Shown: positions 26,764-35,325 of the stretch, one piece after another
Layout of the letters: the number at the start of each line of letters is the position of its first letter
Position numbering within the stretch: position 1 is the stretch's first letter
Origin: Anthropogastromicrobium sp052273485
GTDB taxonomy: Bacteria > Bacillota > Clostridia > Lachnospirales > Lachnospiraceae
Direction: 5' to 3'
Assembly: GCA_052273485.1 (NCBI GenBank)
Contig: DAVZID010000006.1
Span: 12,243-76,242, forward strand
Length of the DNA: 64,000 nt
Translations under genes and position numbers: made by a program
The notes under the pieces: generated by a model
What the model was told of the DNA's origin: nothing
The model's database searches: none
What the model saw: only the letters and a program-made list of their open reading frames with translations

Positions 26764-26821
26764 AGCAATATTTGTTCCTTTCTTAAAAAAGAAGAGGGAC
26801 GGCTAGCCATCCCCCTCACCT

Positions 26822-28006
26822 TTACTCTTCTTCTTTGCACTTATTGATATATTCTAAGTTCTTTCTAATCAGTTCGCAGCGCTGCTGTACACACAGAACG
26901 CTTCTTCCCGGGTCAGACGGAGTGGAGAATACATAGTCAACCAGCTTGTCCACGGTTGTGGATGCGACATGAAGTCTTGTATCACTTGCTGCGTAATAAA
27001 TATAGACGTTTCCATCCTTCTCGATTGCTCCGTTTGTGAAGACTACATTTGATACGTCACCGACTCTCTCCCAGTCTCTCGGTCCGATTAACATGCCAGA
27101 TGGCTCTGCAATTACCTTGGACGGATCATCCAGTGCGGTTGCAAATGCGTAGATTACATAACGAAGACCTGCTGCGGTGTTTCTTACGCCGTGTGCAATG
27201 TGAATCCAGCCGCGGTCTGTCTTGATCGGAACCGCACCTGCACCGTTCTTTGCCTCGGTGATCGTGTGATACTTTCTCTTGCTGGTGATGATTTCCTCAT
27301 CAATTACTGCATGCTCGATATCCTCGCACAGACCAAATCCGATTCCGCCGCCGCTTCCAGTGTCGATAAAATCATCCATTGGACGAGTGTAGAATGCATA
27401 CTTACCATGGATAAATTCTGGGTGAAGTACGACATTTCTCTGCTGCGGAGAATGAAGTGTCTTTAAATTATTCAAGCGCTCCCAATGCTTTAAATCCTTG
27501 GTGCGCACGATTCCTGCTGCCGCTACCGCTGCGGAAAGGTCGCTTGATTTGGTATCCTTGCTCTCGGAGCAGAACACACCATAAATCCAGCCGTCTGCAT
27601 GCTTCGTCAGACGCATATCGTAAACATTTGTCTCGTCTGGGCAGATATCGTCCAGCAAAATCGGATAATCCCAGAAACAAAATCCGTCTACCGGGGAATC
27701 ACTCTCTGCTACGCCAAAGAAGGACTTTCTGTCATTTCCCTCGATACGCGCAATCAGATAATATTTTCCGTTTAACTCGATTGCACCAGAGTTAAATACG
27801 GCATTCACACCAAGACGCTCCATAAAATATGGGTTTGTCTCTGGATTTACGTCATATCGCCACTCAACCGGGATATGCTCTCTTGTCAAAACTGGATCGA
27901 TATAGCGATCATAAATACCATTATAAAAATCCGATTTCTGATTTTTCTTTGCAATCAGCTTCTCTACTTTTGCTTTCTCCACATAATACTGCTCATGAAG
28001 CTTCAT
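26822..28006 (-). CDS. GH130_1-type 4-O-beta-D-mannosyl-D-glucose phosphorylase
   Basis: 394 residues from the ATG at 28006, preceded by AGGAGGAGATGACACA; a start at 28027 lies before that site. Family signatures are NPETNPYFMERLGVNAVFNS, IARIEGNDRKSFFGVAES and NGAGAVPIKTDRGWIHIAHG. The long form with NPYFMER matches the GH130 subfamily acting on mannosyl-glucose, which uses phosphate to give mannose-1-phosphate and glucose. It works in the cytoplasm after the 2-epimerase has converted the reducing-end mannose of mannobiose to glucose, the next gene upstream in the operon. Confidence 0.9.
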   Translation of the reverse strand: MKLHEQYYVEKAKVEKLIAKKNQKSDFYNGIYDRYIDPVLTREHIPVEWRYDVNPETNPYFMERLGVNAVFNSGAIELNGKYYLIARIEGNDRKSFFGVAESDSPVDGFCFWDYPILLDDICPDETNVYDMRLTKHADGWIYGVFCSESKDTKSSDLSAAVAAAGIVRTKDLKHWERLNNLKTLHSPQQRNVVLHPEFIHGKYAFYTRPMDDFIDTGSGGGIGFGLCEDIEHAVIDEEIITSKRKYHTITEAKNGAGAVPIKTDRGWIHIAHGVRNTAAGLRYVIYAFATALDDPSKVIAEPSGMLIGPRDWERVGDVSNVVFTNGAIEKDGNVYIYYAASDTRLHVASTTVDKLVDYVFSTPSDPGRSVLCVQQRCELIRKNLEYINKCKEEE

Positions 28007-28034
28007 TGTGTCATCTCCTCCTGTCATTTCGCTA

Positions 28035-28085
28035 AGCCCCGAGGCAACTGTACTTTACAACTCAAAGTCACTTTACCGAGTGGGC
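28035..28085 (-). repeat. Repeat B copy between phosphorylase and epimerase genes
   Basis: AGCCCCGAGGCAACTGTACT on the left and AAGTCACTTTACCGAGTGGG on the right form an imperfect hairpin. It fills the intercistronic gap between the GH130_1 and epimerase genes. Confidence 0.7.
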
Positions 28086-28091
28086 ACCTTC

Positions 28092-29297
28092 TTACTCTCC
28101 AAGCCTCAGAATCATCTCGAAGCACATACGTCCGTTGTGATATGGGCACTTCCACGGCTCTACGATCGGCTTTCCACTTACAGGCTGCCCGTTCTTGTCA
28201 AGATCCCAGAACCACTCAGAACCTGGGCGCTTATCTGTCATCACATTTTGGATGTAATCCCAGATGTCCTGCACTGCCTTAAAGTACTCGGTCTTTTCCG
28301 GATGCTTTTGATAGTAGTTCATAAAGCCAAGCACCGACTCTGCCTGAATCCACCACACACGCGTGGTATCGTTGATTCCTCTCTCGCACTCATTGATTAC
28401 AGAATGATCAATGTAAGCGATATGATAAATCTGCTCTGCTAATGTATCTGTGATCGGTGCAAGCTCCTCTGTCACCTTTGGATCGTCCAAAATTGAAAGT
28501 CCTTTGTCGATCAGCCATGATGTTTCAATATCGTGTCCATAGGAATACAGATCAATCAGTGTGTTCCAATTTTTATCAAAGAACACTTCCTGACGCTTCT
28601 TAGCTGGATTATACACCTTTTTTGCAAAGATGTCTAACATCCAGCGAAGATTCTGACCTACTCGAGTATCCTTTGTCACACGGTACAGCTCCGTATAGCC
28701 CTCGAATACGTGAAGCAGTGTATTCATTGTCTTTTCTGCCATGACGCCATTCTCGGAAAGCTTCTCATTGCTGACTGGCTGAAAATTGCGGTCAAATGCT
28801 TCGAGATATCCTTTATCATCTTTACAATACGTTTCAATCACATCATAAATGCTCCACGCAATGTCCAATGCTTCCTTATCGCCCGATGCATCGTAATAGG
28901 AGGAAAGTGCATAAATTGCAAATGCCTGATTGTAGGTATGTTTCATATCCTCCTCTGGCTTTCCATCAAATGTAACCGACCAGTAAACGCCGCCGTAGGT
29001 TTGATCCAGACACGCGTTTTTCAAAAATTCATATGCATGCTTTGCATAAGAAAGAAGCTCTGGGCGCTTTAAGGTCAGATACGCATTGGAAAAAAACCAC
29101 AGAATGCGGTTATTTAAAATGCATCCCTTTACTGCCTTTTTGTCCAACTTCAAGTCGATATCCATGTAGCCGTAAAAGCCGCCGTACTCATCATCTTTTA
29201 GCTTTTCCCAAAATGGCAAAATCACCTGATCGAGATGCTTTTCTATCTGCTGCTTCATCAGCGCCTTTTCGGCGCTGATGGATGTTGTTTTTTGCAT
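28092..29297 (-). CDS. Cellobiose/mannobiose 2-epimerase (AGE family)
   Basis: 401 residues forming an (alpha/alpha)6 barrel. Family features are FWEKLKDDEYGGFYGYMD, KGCILNNRILWFFSNAY, DQTYGGVYWSVTFDG, YNQAFAIYALSSYY, DIETSWLIDKG and VWWIQAESVLGFMNYYQ, which carry the catalytic histidines and conserved Trp/Arg residues. These enzymes epimerise C2 at the reducing end of beta-1,4-disaccharides, here most likely mannobiose to mannosyl-glucose. The two GH130 genes on either side fit exactly that step. AGGAGGCTAGTGCT precedes the start. Confidence 0.93.
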   Translation of the reverse strand: MQKTTSISAEKALMKQQIEKHLDQVILPFWEKLKDDEYGGFYGYMDIDLKLDKKAVKGCILNNRILWFFSNAYLTLKRPELLSYAKHAYEFLKNACLDQTYGGVYWSVTFDGKPEEDMKHTYNQAFAIYALSSYYDASGDKEALDIAWSIYDVIETYCKDDKGYLEAFDRNFQPVSNEKLSENGVMAEKTMNTLLHVFEGYTELYRVTKDTRVGQNLRWMLDIFAKKVYNPAKKRQEVFFDKNWNTLIDLYSYGHDIETSWLIDKGLSILDDPKVTEELAPITDTLAEQIYHIAYIDHSVINECERGINDTTRVWWIQAESVLGFMNYYQKHPEKTEYFKAVQDIWDYIQNVMTDKRPGSEWFWDLDKNGQPVSGKPIVEPWKCPYHNGRMCFEMILRLGE

Positions 29298-29318
29298 AGC
29301 ACTAGCCTCCTAATTTGA

Positions 29319-30341
29319 TTAGCGCTTTCCGATCTCAGTATCAGACTCTGTCACGCGGCTGTGTGTCTTAATATAATCAACGATCTCATCAACCGTCGTG
29401 AATGCCAGTCCGACATAGCTGTCTGCACAGCCGTAGTAAACAGCAATCTTTCCAGAAACACTGTCATGAATGGTCGCACATGGGAAGGTTACGTTCGGCA
29501 CGAAGCCTCTCTCCTCATACCACTCCTCTGGTGTCAGAAGGAAGTTCTCGCAGCGATACTTTACGATGGACGGATTGTCGATATCAAGAATGGCACCACC
29601 GATGCTGTAGACAAAACCATTGCAGGTTCCGGAAACGCCATGGTAGAACAGTAACCATCCTTCGGAGGTTTCAATCGGAGCTGCTCCGCCGCCGATCTTT
29701 ACGCTCTCCCACCATTCGCTGCTGCGTCCCATAACGTGGCGATGCTTGCCCCAGTAAACCATATCTGGACTCTCAGAAAGGAAGATATCGCCGAATGGGG
29801 TATGGCCGCTGTCACTTGGTCTGGACAGCATTACAAAGTTTCCATTGATCTTTCTTGGGAAGAGAACTGCATTTCTGTTAAACGGAATAAATGGATTTTC
29901 CAGACGAACGAAGGTCTTGAAATCGGTTGTCTTTGCCATTCCGATAGAGGCGCCGTAGAAATCCTGGCACCAGATAATGTAATAGGTATCCTCTACCTTT
30001 ACAAGTCTTGGATCGTATGCATAGATCGGCATAAACGGCTTTCCGTCCTCATCGACAAATGGAATCTTGTTGGAATCAAACTCCCAGTGGATCGCATCTT
30101 TACTTCTGCCTAAATAAATATATGGAATCCCGTTTGTCTGCTCACCACGAAATACGCCGATAAATCCATCCCCATACGGCATTACAGCGCTGTTGAAAAT
30201 TCGTGCAACACCCTCAATTGGATTTCTTCCAATAATCGGATTCTCGCTATATCTCCAAATCGGAGCCCCTTTTAACCCTTCTGGCTTTTCCTGCCATGGC
30301 ACATTTTTTACTTCTGGACTAATCATTTTAACCTTGCTCAT
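29319..30341 (-). CDS. GH130_2-type beta-1,4-manno-oligosaccharide phosphorylase
   Basis: 340 residues, shorter than the GH130_1 gene downstream. Family sequence: GVARIFNSAVMPYGDGFIGV, FRGEQTNGIPYIYLGRS, YDPRLVKVEDTYYIIWCQ (catalytic Asp region), VMLSRPSDSGHTPFGDIF, KIGGGAAPIETSEGWLLFYH. The subfamily phosphorolyses the non-reducing mannose of manno-oligosaccharides longer than the disaccharide, giving mannose-1-phosphate. Length and order match the mannan locus of Roseburia. It is preceded by GAGGGAAAA and by two hairpins in the gap to the permease gene. Confidence 0.9.
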   Translation of the reverse strand: MSKVKMISPEVKNVPWQEKPEGLKGAPIWRYSENPIIGRNPIEGVARIFNSAVMPYGDGFIGVFRGEQTNGIPYIYLGRSKDAIHWEFDSNKIPFVDEDGKPFMPIYAYDPRLVKVEDTYYIIWCQDFYGASIGMAKTTDFKTFVRLENPFIPFNRNAVLFPRKINGNFVMLSRPSDSGHTPFGDIFLSESPDMVYWGKHRHVMGRSSEWWESVKIGGGAAPIETSEGWLLFYHGVSGTCNGFVYSIGGAILDIDNPSIVKYRCENFLLTPEEWYEERGFVPNVTFPCATIHDSVSGKIAVYYGCADSYVGLAFTTVDEIVDYIKTHSRVTESDTEIGKR

Positions 30342-30356
30342 TTTTCCCTCATTTCT

Positions 30357-30435
30357 GCGCGCAGACTAGCTGCGCGCTCTTATATTTGTATCTAGCTGCC
30401 ACCCCGAGGTGACAAAGTCACTCCACCGAGCGGGC
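30357..30435 (-). repeat. Two intercistronic hairpins, one of repeat B
   Basis: GCGCGCA-GACTAGC-TGCGCGC (30357-30377) is a perfect 7-bp-arm hairpin. CCCCGAGGTGACAAAGTCAC with CCACCGAGCGGGC (30402-30435) is a compact repeat-B copy. Both lie between the permease and GH130_2 genes, where they could block 3' exonucleases or attenuate transcription. Confidence 0.6.
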
Positions 30436-30458
30436 TGCTTAGCTGTTCGCTACAGACA

Positions 30459-31304
30459 TTACCCCTTTACAGAACCTGCGGCAAGTCCACCATAAATCTG
30501 CTTCTGGCACAAAATAAAGATAATCAGTGCTGGCAGCAAGGTGATAATAACACCGGCGCAAATGTAGTTATACTGGTTTCCAAGAGGACCTGTAAACTTG
30601 TAAAGTGAAGTTGCAACCGTTACGAGTCGTGATTTATCCTGCAGATACAGATTTGCCATATAGTACTCGTTGTAAGTACCAACACCCTTTAAGATCATAA
30701 CGGTAACAATTGCCGGCTTTAACAGTGGCAGCAGAATCTTGAAAAATACACCAAAGTAGGTACAGCCATCCATGATTGCGGACTCATCCAGCGAATTTGG
30801 AAGGTTCTCAAAGAACTGGATGAAAATGGTTACGGAAATAATATCGGTTCCGCAAAGAAGAATGATGTAACCTGGAATGGAATTGATCAAATGCATGTTG
30901 TACATGATCTTGTAAACCGTAACCTGCATTGCAATACCAGGAAGAAGGCTGGCAAATAAGAACAGATTGCGGATCAATCCTCTGCCTGGAAAACGGAAAC
31001 GGTTTAGGATATAGGCAAGCATTGCACCAAACATAATGGAGAAGAACAGTACAACAACAAGAATGATTACACTGTTAAGGAATGCAACACCCATATTTGC
31101 CTTTTGAAATGCTTCAATAAAATTTTTAAAATAAAACGCAGACGGAAGCTGCATAACATTCGTAGAAGCATATTCCTCTGGTGTCTTAAATGCGGTGATG
31201 GCGCAGCTGACAACCGGCAGCACGGCAATAAATCCTGCCAGAATCAGAGAAAAATACTTGATAAAGAGCCATACATACTTTCCGATACGATTTTTCACTG
31301 TCAT
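30459..31304 (-). CDS. ABC sugar permease, MalG type (manno-oligosaccharide)
   Basis: 281 residues with six membrane helices and the inner-membrane EAA loop ESAIMDGCTYFGVFFKILLP, which contacts the ATPase. The family imports oligosaccharides. Its place between a matching permease and mannan enzymes indicates manno-oligosaccharide uptake. No ATPase is encoded here, so a shared MsmK-like ATPase from elsewhere in the genome is likely, as in other Firmicutes. AGGAGGCATAGAC precedes the start. Confidence 0.93.
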   Translation of the reverse strand: MTVKNRIGKYVWLFIKYFSLILAGFIAVLPVVSCAITAFKTPEEYASTNVMQLPSAFYFKNFIEAFQKANMGVAFLNSVIILVVVLFFSIMFGAMLAYILNRFRFPGRGLIRNLFLFASLLPGIAMQVTVYKIMYNMHLINSIPGYIILLCGTDIISVTIFIQFFENLPNSLDESAIMDGCTYFGVFFKILLPLLKPAIVTVMILKGVGTYNEYYMANLYLQDKSRLVTVATSLYKFTGPLGNQYNYICAGVIITLLPALIIFILCQKQIYGGLAAGSVKG

Positions 31305-31316
31305 GTCTATGCCTCC

Positions 31317-32306
31317 TTACTTAATGCCCTGCTTTTTTAACTGCTTTGCAATCTTTTTATTTCTGCGTTCCTCTTTCCAGTCCTCATCAATCAATTTCAT
31401 AATGATCTGCTGGATAATCGTTGCAATAAAGATCAGACCCATCAAAACAACTGCCATGGCGGCTGCCAAACCGATCTTGCCCTTCTCATGAGCCAAGCTA
31501 TTCATCATAACGAAATACGTTGCAGTTCCAAATGTACCACCAGTGATAACATATGGCGGCTCGAATGCACTCAGAGAACCTGAAATGGAAAGAATCATGT
31601 TGAGCACGATGACGGACTTAATGCTCGGAAGCATAATGTAACGGAACTTCGGCCATGCATTCGCACCGTCGATGGATGCTGCCTCGTACAGACATGGGTC
31701 AACGGACATCATTGCACCAAGGAAAAGTACCATGTTTTGTCCCATGTAACGCCATACAGATGTGGCAGCAAGAGAAGCATTGTTAATTCTGGTATCCTTC
31801 AGCCAATACGGAAGACTGTCTGGATTTAGACCGATCCAAGATAAAACCGTATCAAGTACGAAGCCTCTTGTATAGAAAAACTTGAAAATAAAACCGATTG
31901 CAATACCACTGATCAAATATGGAAAGAAAATCAAGCCCTTATATAAGGAACTTCCTCTTACCTTAAAGCACAGAATCGTTGCAAAATACAGTGCCAGACC
32001 TAACTGGATGAAAGATGCCACAATATAGTAACCAGCAAGCTTCAATGAACGAAAGCAATCATCTCTCGTAAACACATCAATATAGTTTTTAAATCCAACA
32101 TATGTATTGTTTTTGCTGTCATAGGACTTCATCTTATACATACTGAACTCAAACATTTTGGCAAACGGTATATATGAGAAAACCATTAACAGCAAAATCG
32201 GCACAATCATAAAGGATATAATTACCAGCCATTGCTGTACCTTTCTGCTTCGGAACCACTGTCCAAATGTCTTTTTATTTTTTATACTCGCAGCAGAAGC
32301 AGCCAT
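31317..32306 (-). CDS. ABC sugar permease, MalF type (manno-oligosaccharide)
   Basis: 329 residues. The ATG at 32306 lies 7 nt after GGAGG; a GTG precedes it directly. A charged N-terminus (IKNKKTFGQWFRSRKVQQ) leads to six helices and the EAA loop EAASIDGANAWPKFRYIMLP. It pairs with the MalG-type permease 12 bp downstream. The gap to the upstream binding-protein gene holds a strong hairpin, which could make the permeases less expressed than the binding protein. Confidence 0.93.
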   Translation of the reverse strand: MAASAASIKNKKTFGQWFRSRKVQQWLVIISFMIVPILLLMVFSYIPFAKMFEFSMYKMKSYDSKNNTYVGFKNYIDVFTRDDCFRSLKLAGYYIVASFIQLGLALYFATILCFKVRGSSLYKGLIFFPYLISGIAIGFIFKFFYTRGFVLDTVLSWIGLNPDSLPYWLKDTRINNASLAATSVWRYMGQNMVLFLGAMMSVDPCLYEAASIDGANAWPKFRYIMLPSIKSVIVLNMILSISGSLSAFEPPYVITGGTFGTATYFVMMNSLAHEKGKIGLAAAMAVVLMGLIFIATIIQQIIMKLIDEDWKEERRNKKIAKQLKKQGIK

Positions 32307-32332
32307 CACAATTCCTCCTTCTCTTAAGACAC

Positions 32333-32389
32333 ACCCTTATTATCATGCACGGCACATCCGAATACTCAGATGTGCCGCTTTGTAAGGGT
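32333..32389 (-). promoter_or_regulatory. Intercistronic hairpin after the binding-protein gene
   Basis: CGGCACATC pairs with GATGTGCCG (32350-32377), enclosed by outer arms ACCCTTA and TAAGGGT. It has no long T-run, so it looks like an RNA-stabilising or partial-termination element rather than a full terminator. Confidence 0.65.
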
Positions 32390-32423
32390 TTCCCCTAACT
32401 TTTTACTTTTTCTTTGAAAGCGA

Positions 32424-33806
32424 TTACTCAGCAGCCACACCAGATCCGTATACATACGGTACAGGCTCAATGCCATACTCTTCCTGAGCATCTGTCCAAG
32501 CTTCGTTCCACTCAGCTACGATATCTTCCATGGTCATATCACCAGAGAGTGCGTGTTCAAGAATGTTCTGTACGTGAGTATTGTCGTTATTCAGTGCAAC
32601 CTCAGACTCGGTATTGATCTCGCCGAACAGATCCTCCTCACCTTCCGGTGCCGGATTATCAACAACCAGCTCTACGCCATCAAATGCGGATAATACATCC
32701 GGATACTCATCGCCTACACAGATCGGGATACCACCCTGATCATAAGAGAAGTTCGACTCCTCAGTCAGCCACTTCACATAAATCATAGATGCTAACTGAT
32801 TGTCGTAATCGGAATGAACATTGATACCATAGCAATAATCTGGTCCTGCAGATGCGTACTGCTTTCCGTCTACGGTAATCGGGAATGGCATGTATCCGAT
32901 ATCATCTGCGTTGTCGCCTGCCTCCTGCATCTGAACAACTGCCCAAGAACCAAGTACCATGCAGCCGATCTCGCCGTTGTTGATCATGCCCTTGCAGCCT
33001 TCCCAGTCGGTAGTAGTCGGGTCATCCTCGATCAATCCCTGTGAAACTGCCTGATACAGAACGTTATAAACTGCAAATGGTCCTGTCTCCTCGCCGTTAT
33101 CTGCGAATGGATTTTCACCGTGAACGATACCATAGTTCATGAAGTCCGGATCACCTGTTGCACATCCGCCGATATAAGCGTCCCATGCGCCCATGGTCCA
33201 GCCTGCTGCAAAGTTGGTGTACATTGGGATTGCATCGGTGTTGTCTTTAATCTTCTGCAGTGCCTCAATAAACTCAGTTGGAGTCTTTGGCAGCTCGGTA
33301 ACACCTGCCTCCTCAAATACCTTCTTATTGTATACGATACCCTGTGCATTTCCGGTAGATGGGATACCATAAACATTTCCGTCATAAGCGAAGTTGTTTA
33401 ACAGGACATACTGCTGATCCAATGTATCCTTGTCACCGTAGCTGATGAACTCATCTGCTAACTCGTTCTTCTGAAGGTTGGTCGGAATACCACAAACATC
33501 GCCCCAGTCATCGGTTGTCAGACGAATCTGAATATCCTGCGCGTAATCGGTAACGGCCTCATACTCAATCTTGATATTTGGATACAGTTCATTGAACTTT
33601 GCGATGTAATCCTGGAATGTCGTATCAACGATATCGGTTCTGTGTGTCAAAAACTTAATGGTTGCTTCCAGATCGGTGTAATCCTCGCCAAGCTTAATGG
33701 AATCAATTGTTGGCAGTTCCTTTGCCTCGTCTGCAAATGCTGCGGTTCCCATAGATGCGGTCATTGCGCCTGCCATAACCAGTGCGGTGAGCTTTCTTAC
33801 TTTCAT
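32424..33806 (-). CDS. Extracellular manno-oligosaccharide-binding protein of the ABC importer
   Basis: 460 residues, solute-binding family 1. The mature part has the usual features: FLTHRTDIVDTTFQDYIAKF, LYPNIKIEYEAVTDYAQDIQ, YGIPSTGNAQGIVYNKKVF, WTMGAWDAYIGG. It would deliver manno-oligosaccharides to the two permeases. The N-terminus is an ordinary signal peptide (ALVMAGAMTASMGTAAFADE) with no cysteine, so the protein lacks the lipobox expected of a Gram-positive binding protein; anchoring may be by an uncleaved signal. GGAGGTAAAAAC precedes the ATG. A palindrome lies in the leader, 27 nt upstream. Confidence 0.92.
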   Translation of the reverse strand: MKVRKLTALVMAGAMTASMGTAAFADEAKELPTIDSIKLGEDYTDLEATIKFLTHRTDIVDTTFQDYIAKFNELYPNIKIEYEAVTDYAQDIQIRLTTDDWGDVCGIPTNLQKNELADEFISYGDKDTLDQQYVLLNNFAYDGNVYGIPSTGNAQGIVYNKKVFEEAGVTELPKTPTEFIEALQKIKDNTDAIPMYTNFAAGWTMGAWDAYIGGCATGDPDFMNYGIVHGENPFADNGEETGPFAVYNVLYQAVSQGLIEDDPTTTDWEGCKGMINNGEIGCMVLGSWAVVQMQEAGDNADDIGYMPFPITVDGKQYASAGPDYCYGINVHSDYDNQLASMIYVKWLTEESNFSYDQGGIPICVGDEYPDVLSAFDGVELVVDNPAPEGEEDLFGEINTESEVALNNDNTHVQNILEHALSGDMTMEDIVAEWNEAWTDAQEEYGIEPVPYVYGSGVAAE

Positions 33807-34278
33807 GTTTTTACCTCCACTTTTCCTTTTTGTTAAGTTAATTTAACTTAATTTTTATGGTTTTATAATAGCATGGTTTTTTGCATTTTACATCATTTAA
33901 TCTTGTTTTTTATAAAAGGATCTTGCATATTTTTTCAAAAATAGCATAAGAAATAAAATCAATTTTGTTTTTTACTTATCATTTTTCACAAATGGGCTTT
34001 TGTTTCTGTTTGCAAGCACAATTTTTTCTATTGTTTGTTGATTGTCGTTTTGTTTTGTATTTTTCATTTATTTTAATTTATTTAAGTCATTTAATTAAGA
34101 TGATTTTTTATATTTTTATGTTAAAGTAGTTGATTTTTAAAAAAAAAGCACGTATACTGAGCTTTGAACTCAAAAAAATTTATGATTCTTGCTGATGATA
34201 TGATATTCTTGCGCAGTTCGATACGGGCTTTCATCGCCAAACTGCACTACTGGGAATTGCAGAAAAAGGGGGTTTTCT
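33807..34278. promoter_or_regulatory. Divergent control region of the mannan operon and its regulator
   Basis: This 472-bp, very AT-rich stretch has no gene. At 33833-33851, TTAAGTTAA-T-TTAACTTAA is a perfect 9-bp-arm palindrome inside the leader of the binding-protein gene, a good operator candidate. A minus-strand TATTAT near 33867 could be its -10 box, but no clear -35 is seen. The plus-strand promoter of the AraC-type gene is TTGATT (34130-34135), 17 nt, TATACT (34153-34158). T-rich tracts fill the rest. Confidence 0.55.
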
Positions 34279-35238
34279 ATGAGCACCACAAACTTTTTGT
34301 CTAATTTGTTAACAGGCATGTCGCCAGCTTCTAAGGCATCCGTCACCGCAATGCGCCGCTTAATTGAGCAGTCGAATCCACGCGTTTCACCTATTTTTGA
34401 TATCGCGCCGCCCGTCTTTCTTTCTGCTGCGCTCTCACTCTCGGAGATTCGTCTTTTTGATGCTAGCTTTGCACCGGCTGAAGGATATGGTCTTATTTTT
34501 GTAGCGGAGGGACGTGGTTTTTTGGAAATTGCACAGGAGAATGACGGCGATGCTGACGATGCTGCGCTTACTCGTCATCCTCTTAAAAATCATTCCCTTT
34601 TCTTTTTTCCACTTTCCGGACGTTTTCGGCTCTGCATGGAAAATGGACCTTGGAAGCTGCTTCTATTTTTCCTCGGCGGAGCTTCTGCTTCCTATTATTA
34701 TAAGCTTTTTTTGGATTCTGCACAGGAAGCATTTGTGGTCTCTGGCTCTTCTATGCTGCCTGTAACACTTGCTCATCTGTACGACGCTTTTCCGGACTGC
34801 AAGCATGACCCACTGTGGATTTGCGAACAGTTGACTAGCCTTCTTTGCCTTACCGTAAAAGAGGCTCGCTGCCATAAGCAGTCGAGCCTTTCGTATGTGG
34901 TTCCTTCTTATTTAATTTCAATCCGCAATGCGTTTCATAAGGACTTTGCGCGTCCGTTTTCTCTGGCAATGTTGGAGACAAAATATGCGATCAGCCGTTT
35001 TCGCATTGCACATGAGTTTACGGTGGCCTTCGGGCAATCGCCAATCGCGTATTTAAATTGGCTTCGCCTGCAGAAGGCATGTGAGCTTTTGACGTGTGGT
35101 GATGATCGAATTGGGGAGATCAGTGCCACGGTTGGGTTTGAGAGCACGAATCATTTTATTAATCTGTTTCGAAGGCAGTATGGGATGACACCGGGGGCGT
35201 ATCGGAAGCGGTACCAAAATGCGAATGCAACCCGGTAG
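34279..35238 (+). CDS. AraC-family transcriptional regulator of the mannan locus
   Basis: 319 residues. The N-terminal half is an AraC-type cupin-like sensing region (EGYGLIFVAEGRGFLEIAQ, HSLFFFPLSGRFRL). The C-terminal 100 residues are a double helix-turn-helix (LAMLETKYAISRFRIAHEFT and DRIGEISATVGFESTNHFIN, ending in the hallmark FRRQYGMTPGAYRKR). It is divergent from the mannan operon and is its probable sugar-responsive activator. The last residues and stop (ATR then TAG) fall within repeat C, so the 3' end was probably reshaped. Confidence 0.9.
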   Translation: MSTTNFLSNLLTGMSPASKASVTAMRRLIEQSNPRVSPIFDIAPPVFLSAALSLSEIRLFDASFAPAEGYGLIFVAEGRGFLEIAQENDGDADDAALTRHPLKNHSLFFFPLSGRFRLCMENGPWKLLLFFLGGASASYYYKLFLDSAQEAFVVSGSSMLPVTLAHLYDAFPDCKHDPLWICEQLTSLLCLTVKEARCHKQSSLSYVVPSYLISIRNAFHKDFARPFSLAMLETKYAISRFRIAHEFTVAFGQSPIAYLNWLRLQKACELLTCGDDRIGEISATVGFESTNHFINLFRRQYGMTPGAYRKRYQNANATR

Positions 35239-35317
35239 GATGCGATAGGGTGCAACCCGGTAGGTTATGAAGGCCCACTACAACGTCCTGTCTCGTAAAG
35301 CACATTCACCTCGGGGC
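35222..35317 (-). repeat. Composite of repeat C and repeat B
   Basis: Two GCAACCCGGTAGG units (35227-35262 area) and TTATGAAGGCCC lead into a 47-nt repeat B at 35271-35317. Read on the minus strand, that repeat B starts GGCCCCGAGGTGAATGTGC and matches 51728-51774 at 45 of 47 positions. The same C units (CCGGGTTGCAC and CTTCATAACC) recur beside the copy at 51864-51975. Confidence 0.8.
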
Positions 35318-35325
35318 CGTTTACG

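Noticed and set aside
32415..32428. TGAAAGCGATTACT, close to a catabolite-responsive element
   Set aside because: It overlaps the stop codon of the binding-protein gene, far from any promoter, and one core position deviates; probably chance.
35222..35262. Short repeated GCAACCCGGTAGG units as a possible CRISPR array
   Set aside because: Only two units with no regular spacers and no cas genes; the same units recur at 51.9 kb as part of a dispersed repeat.
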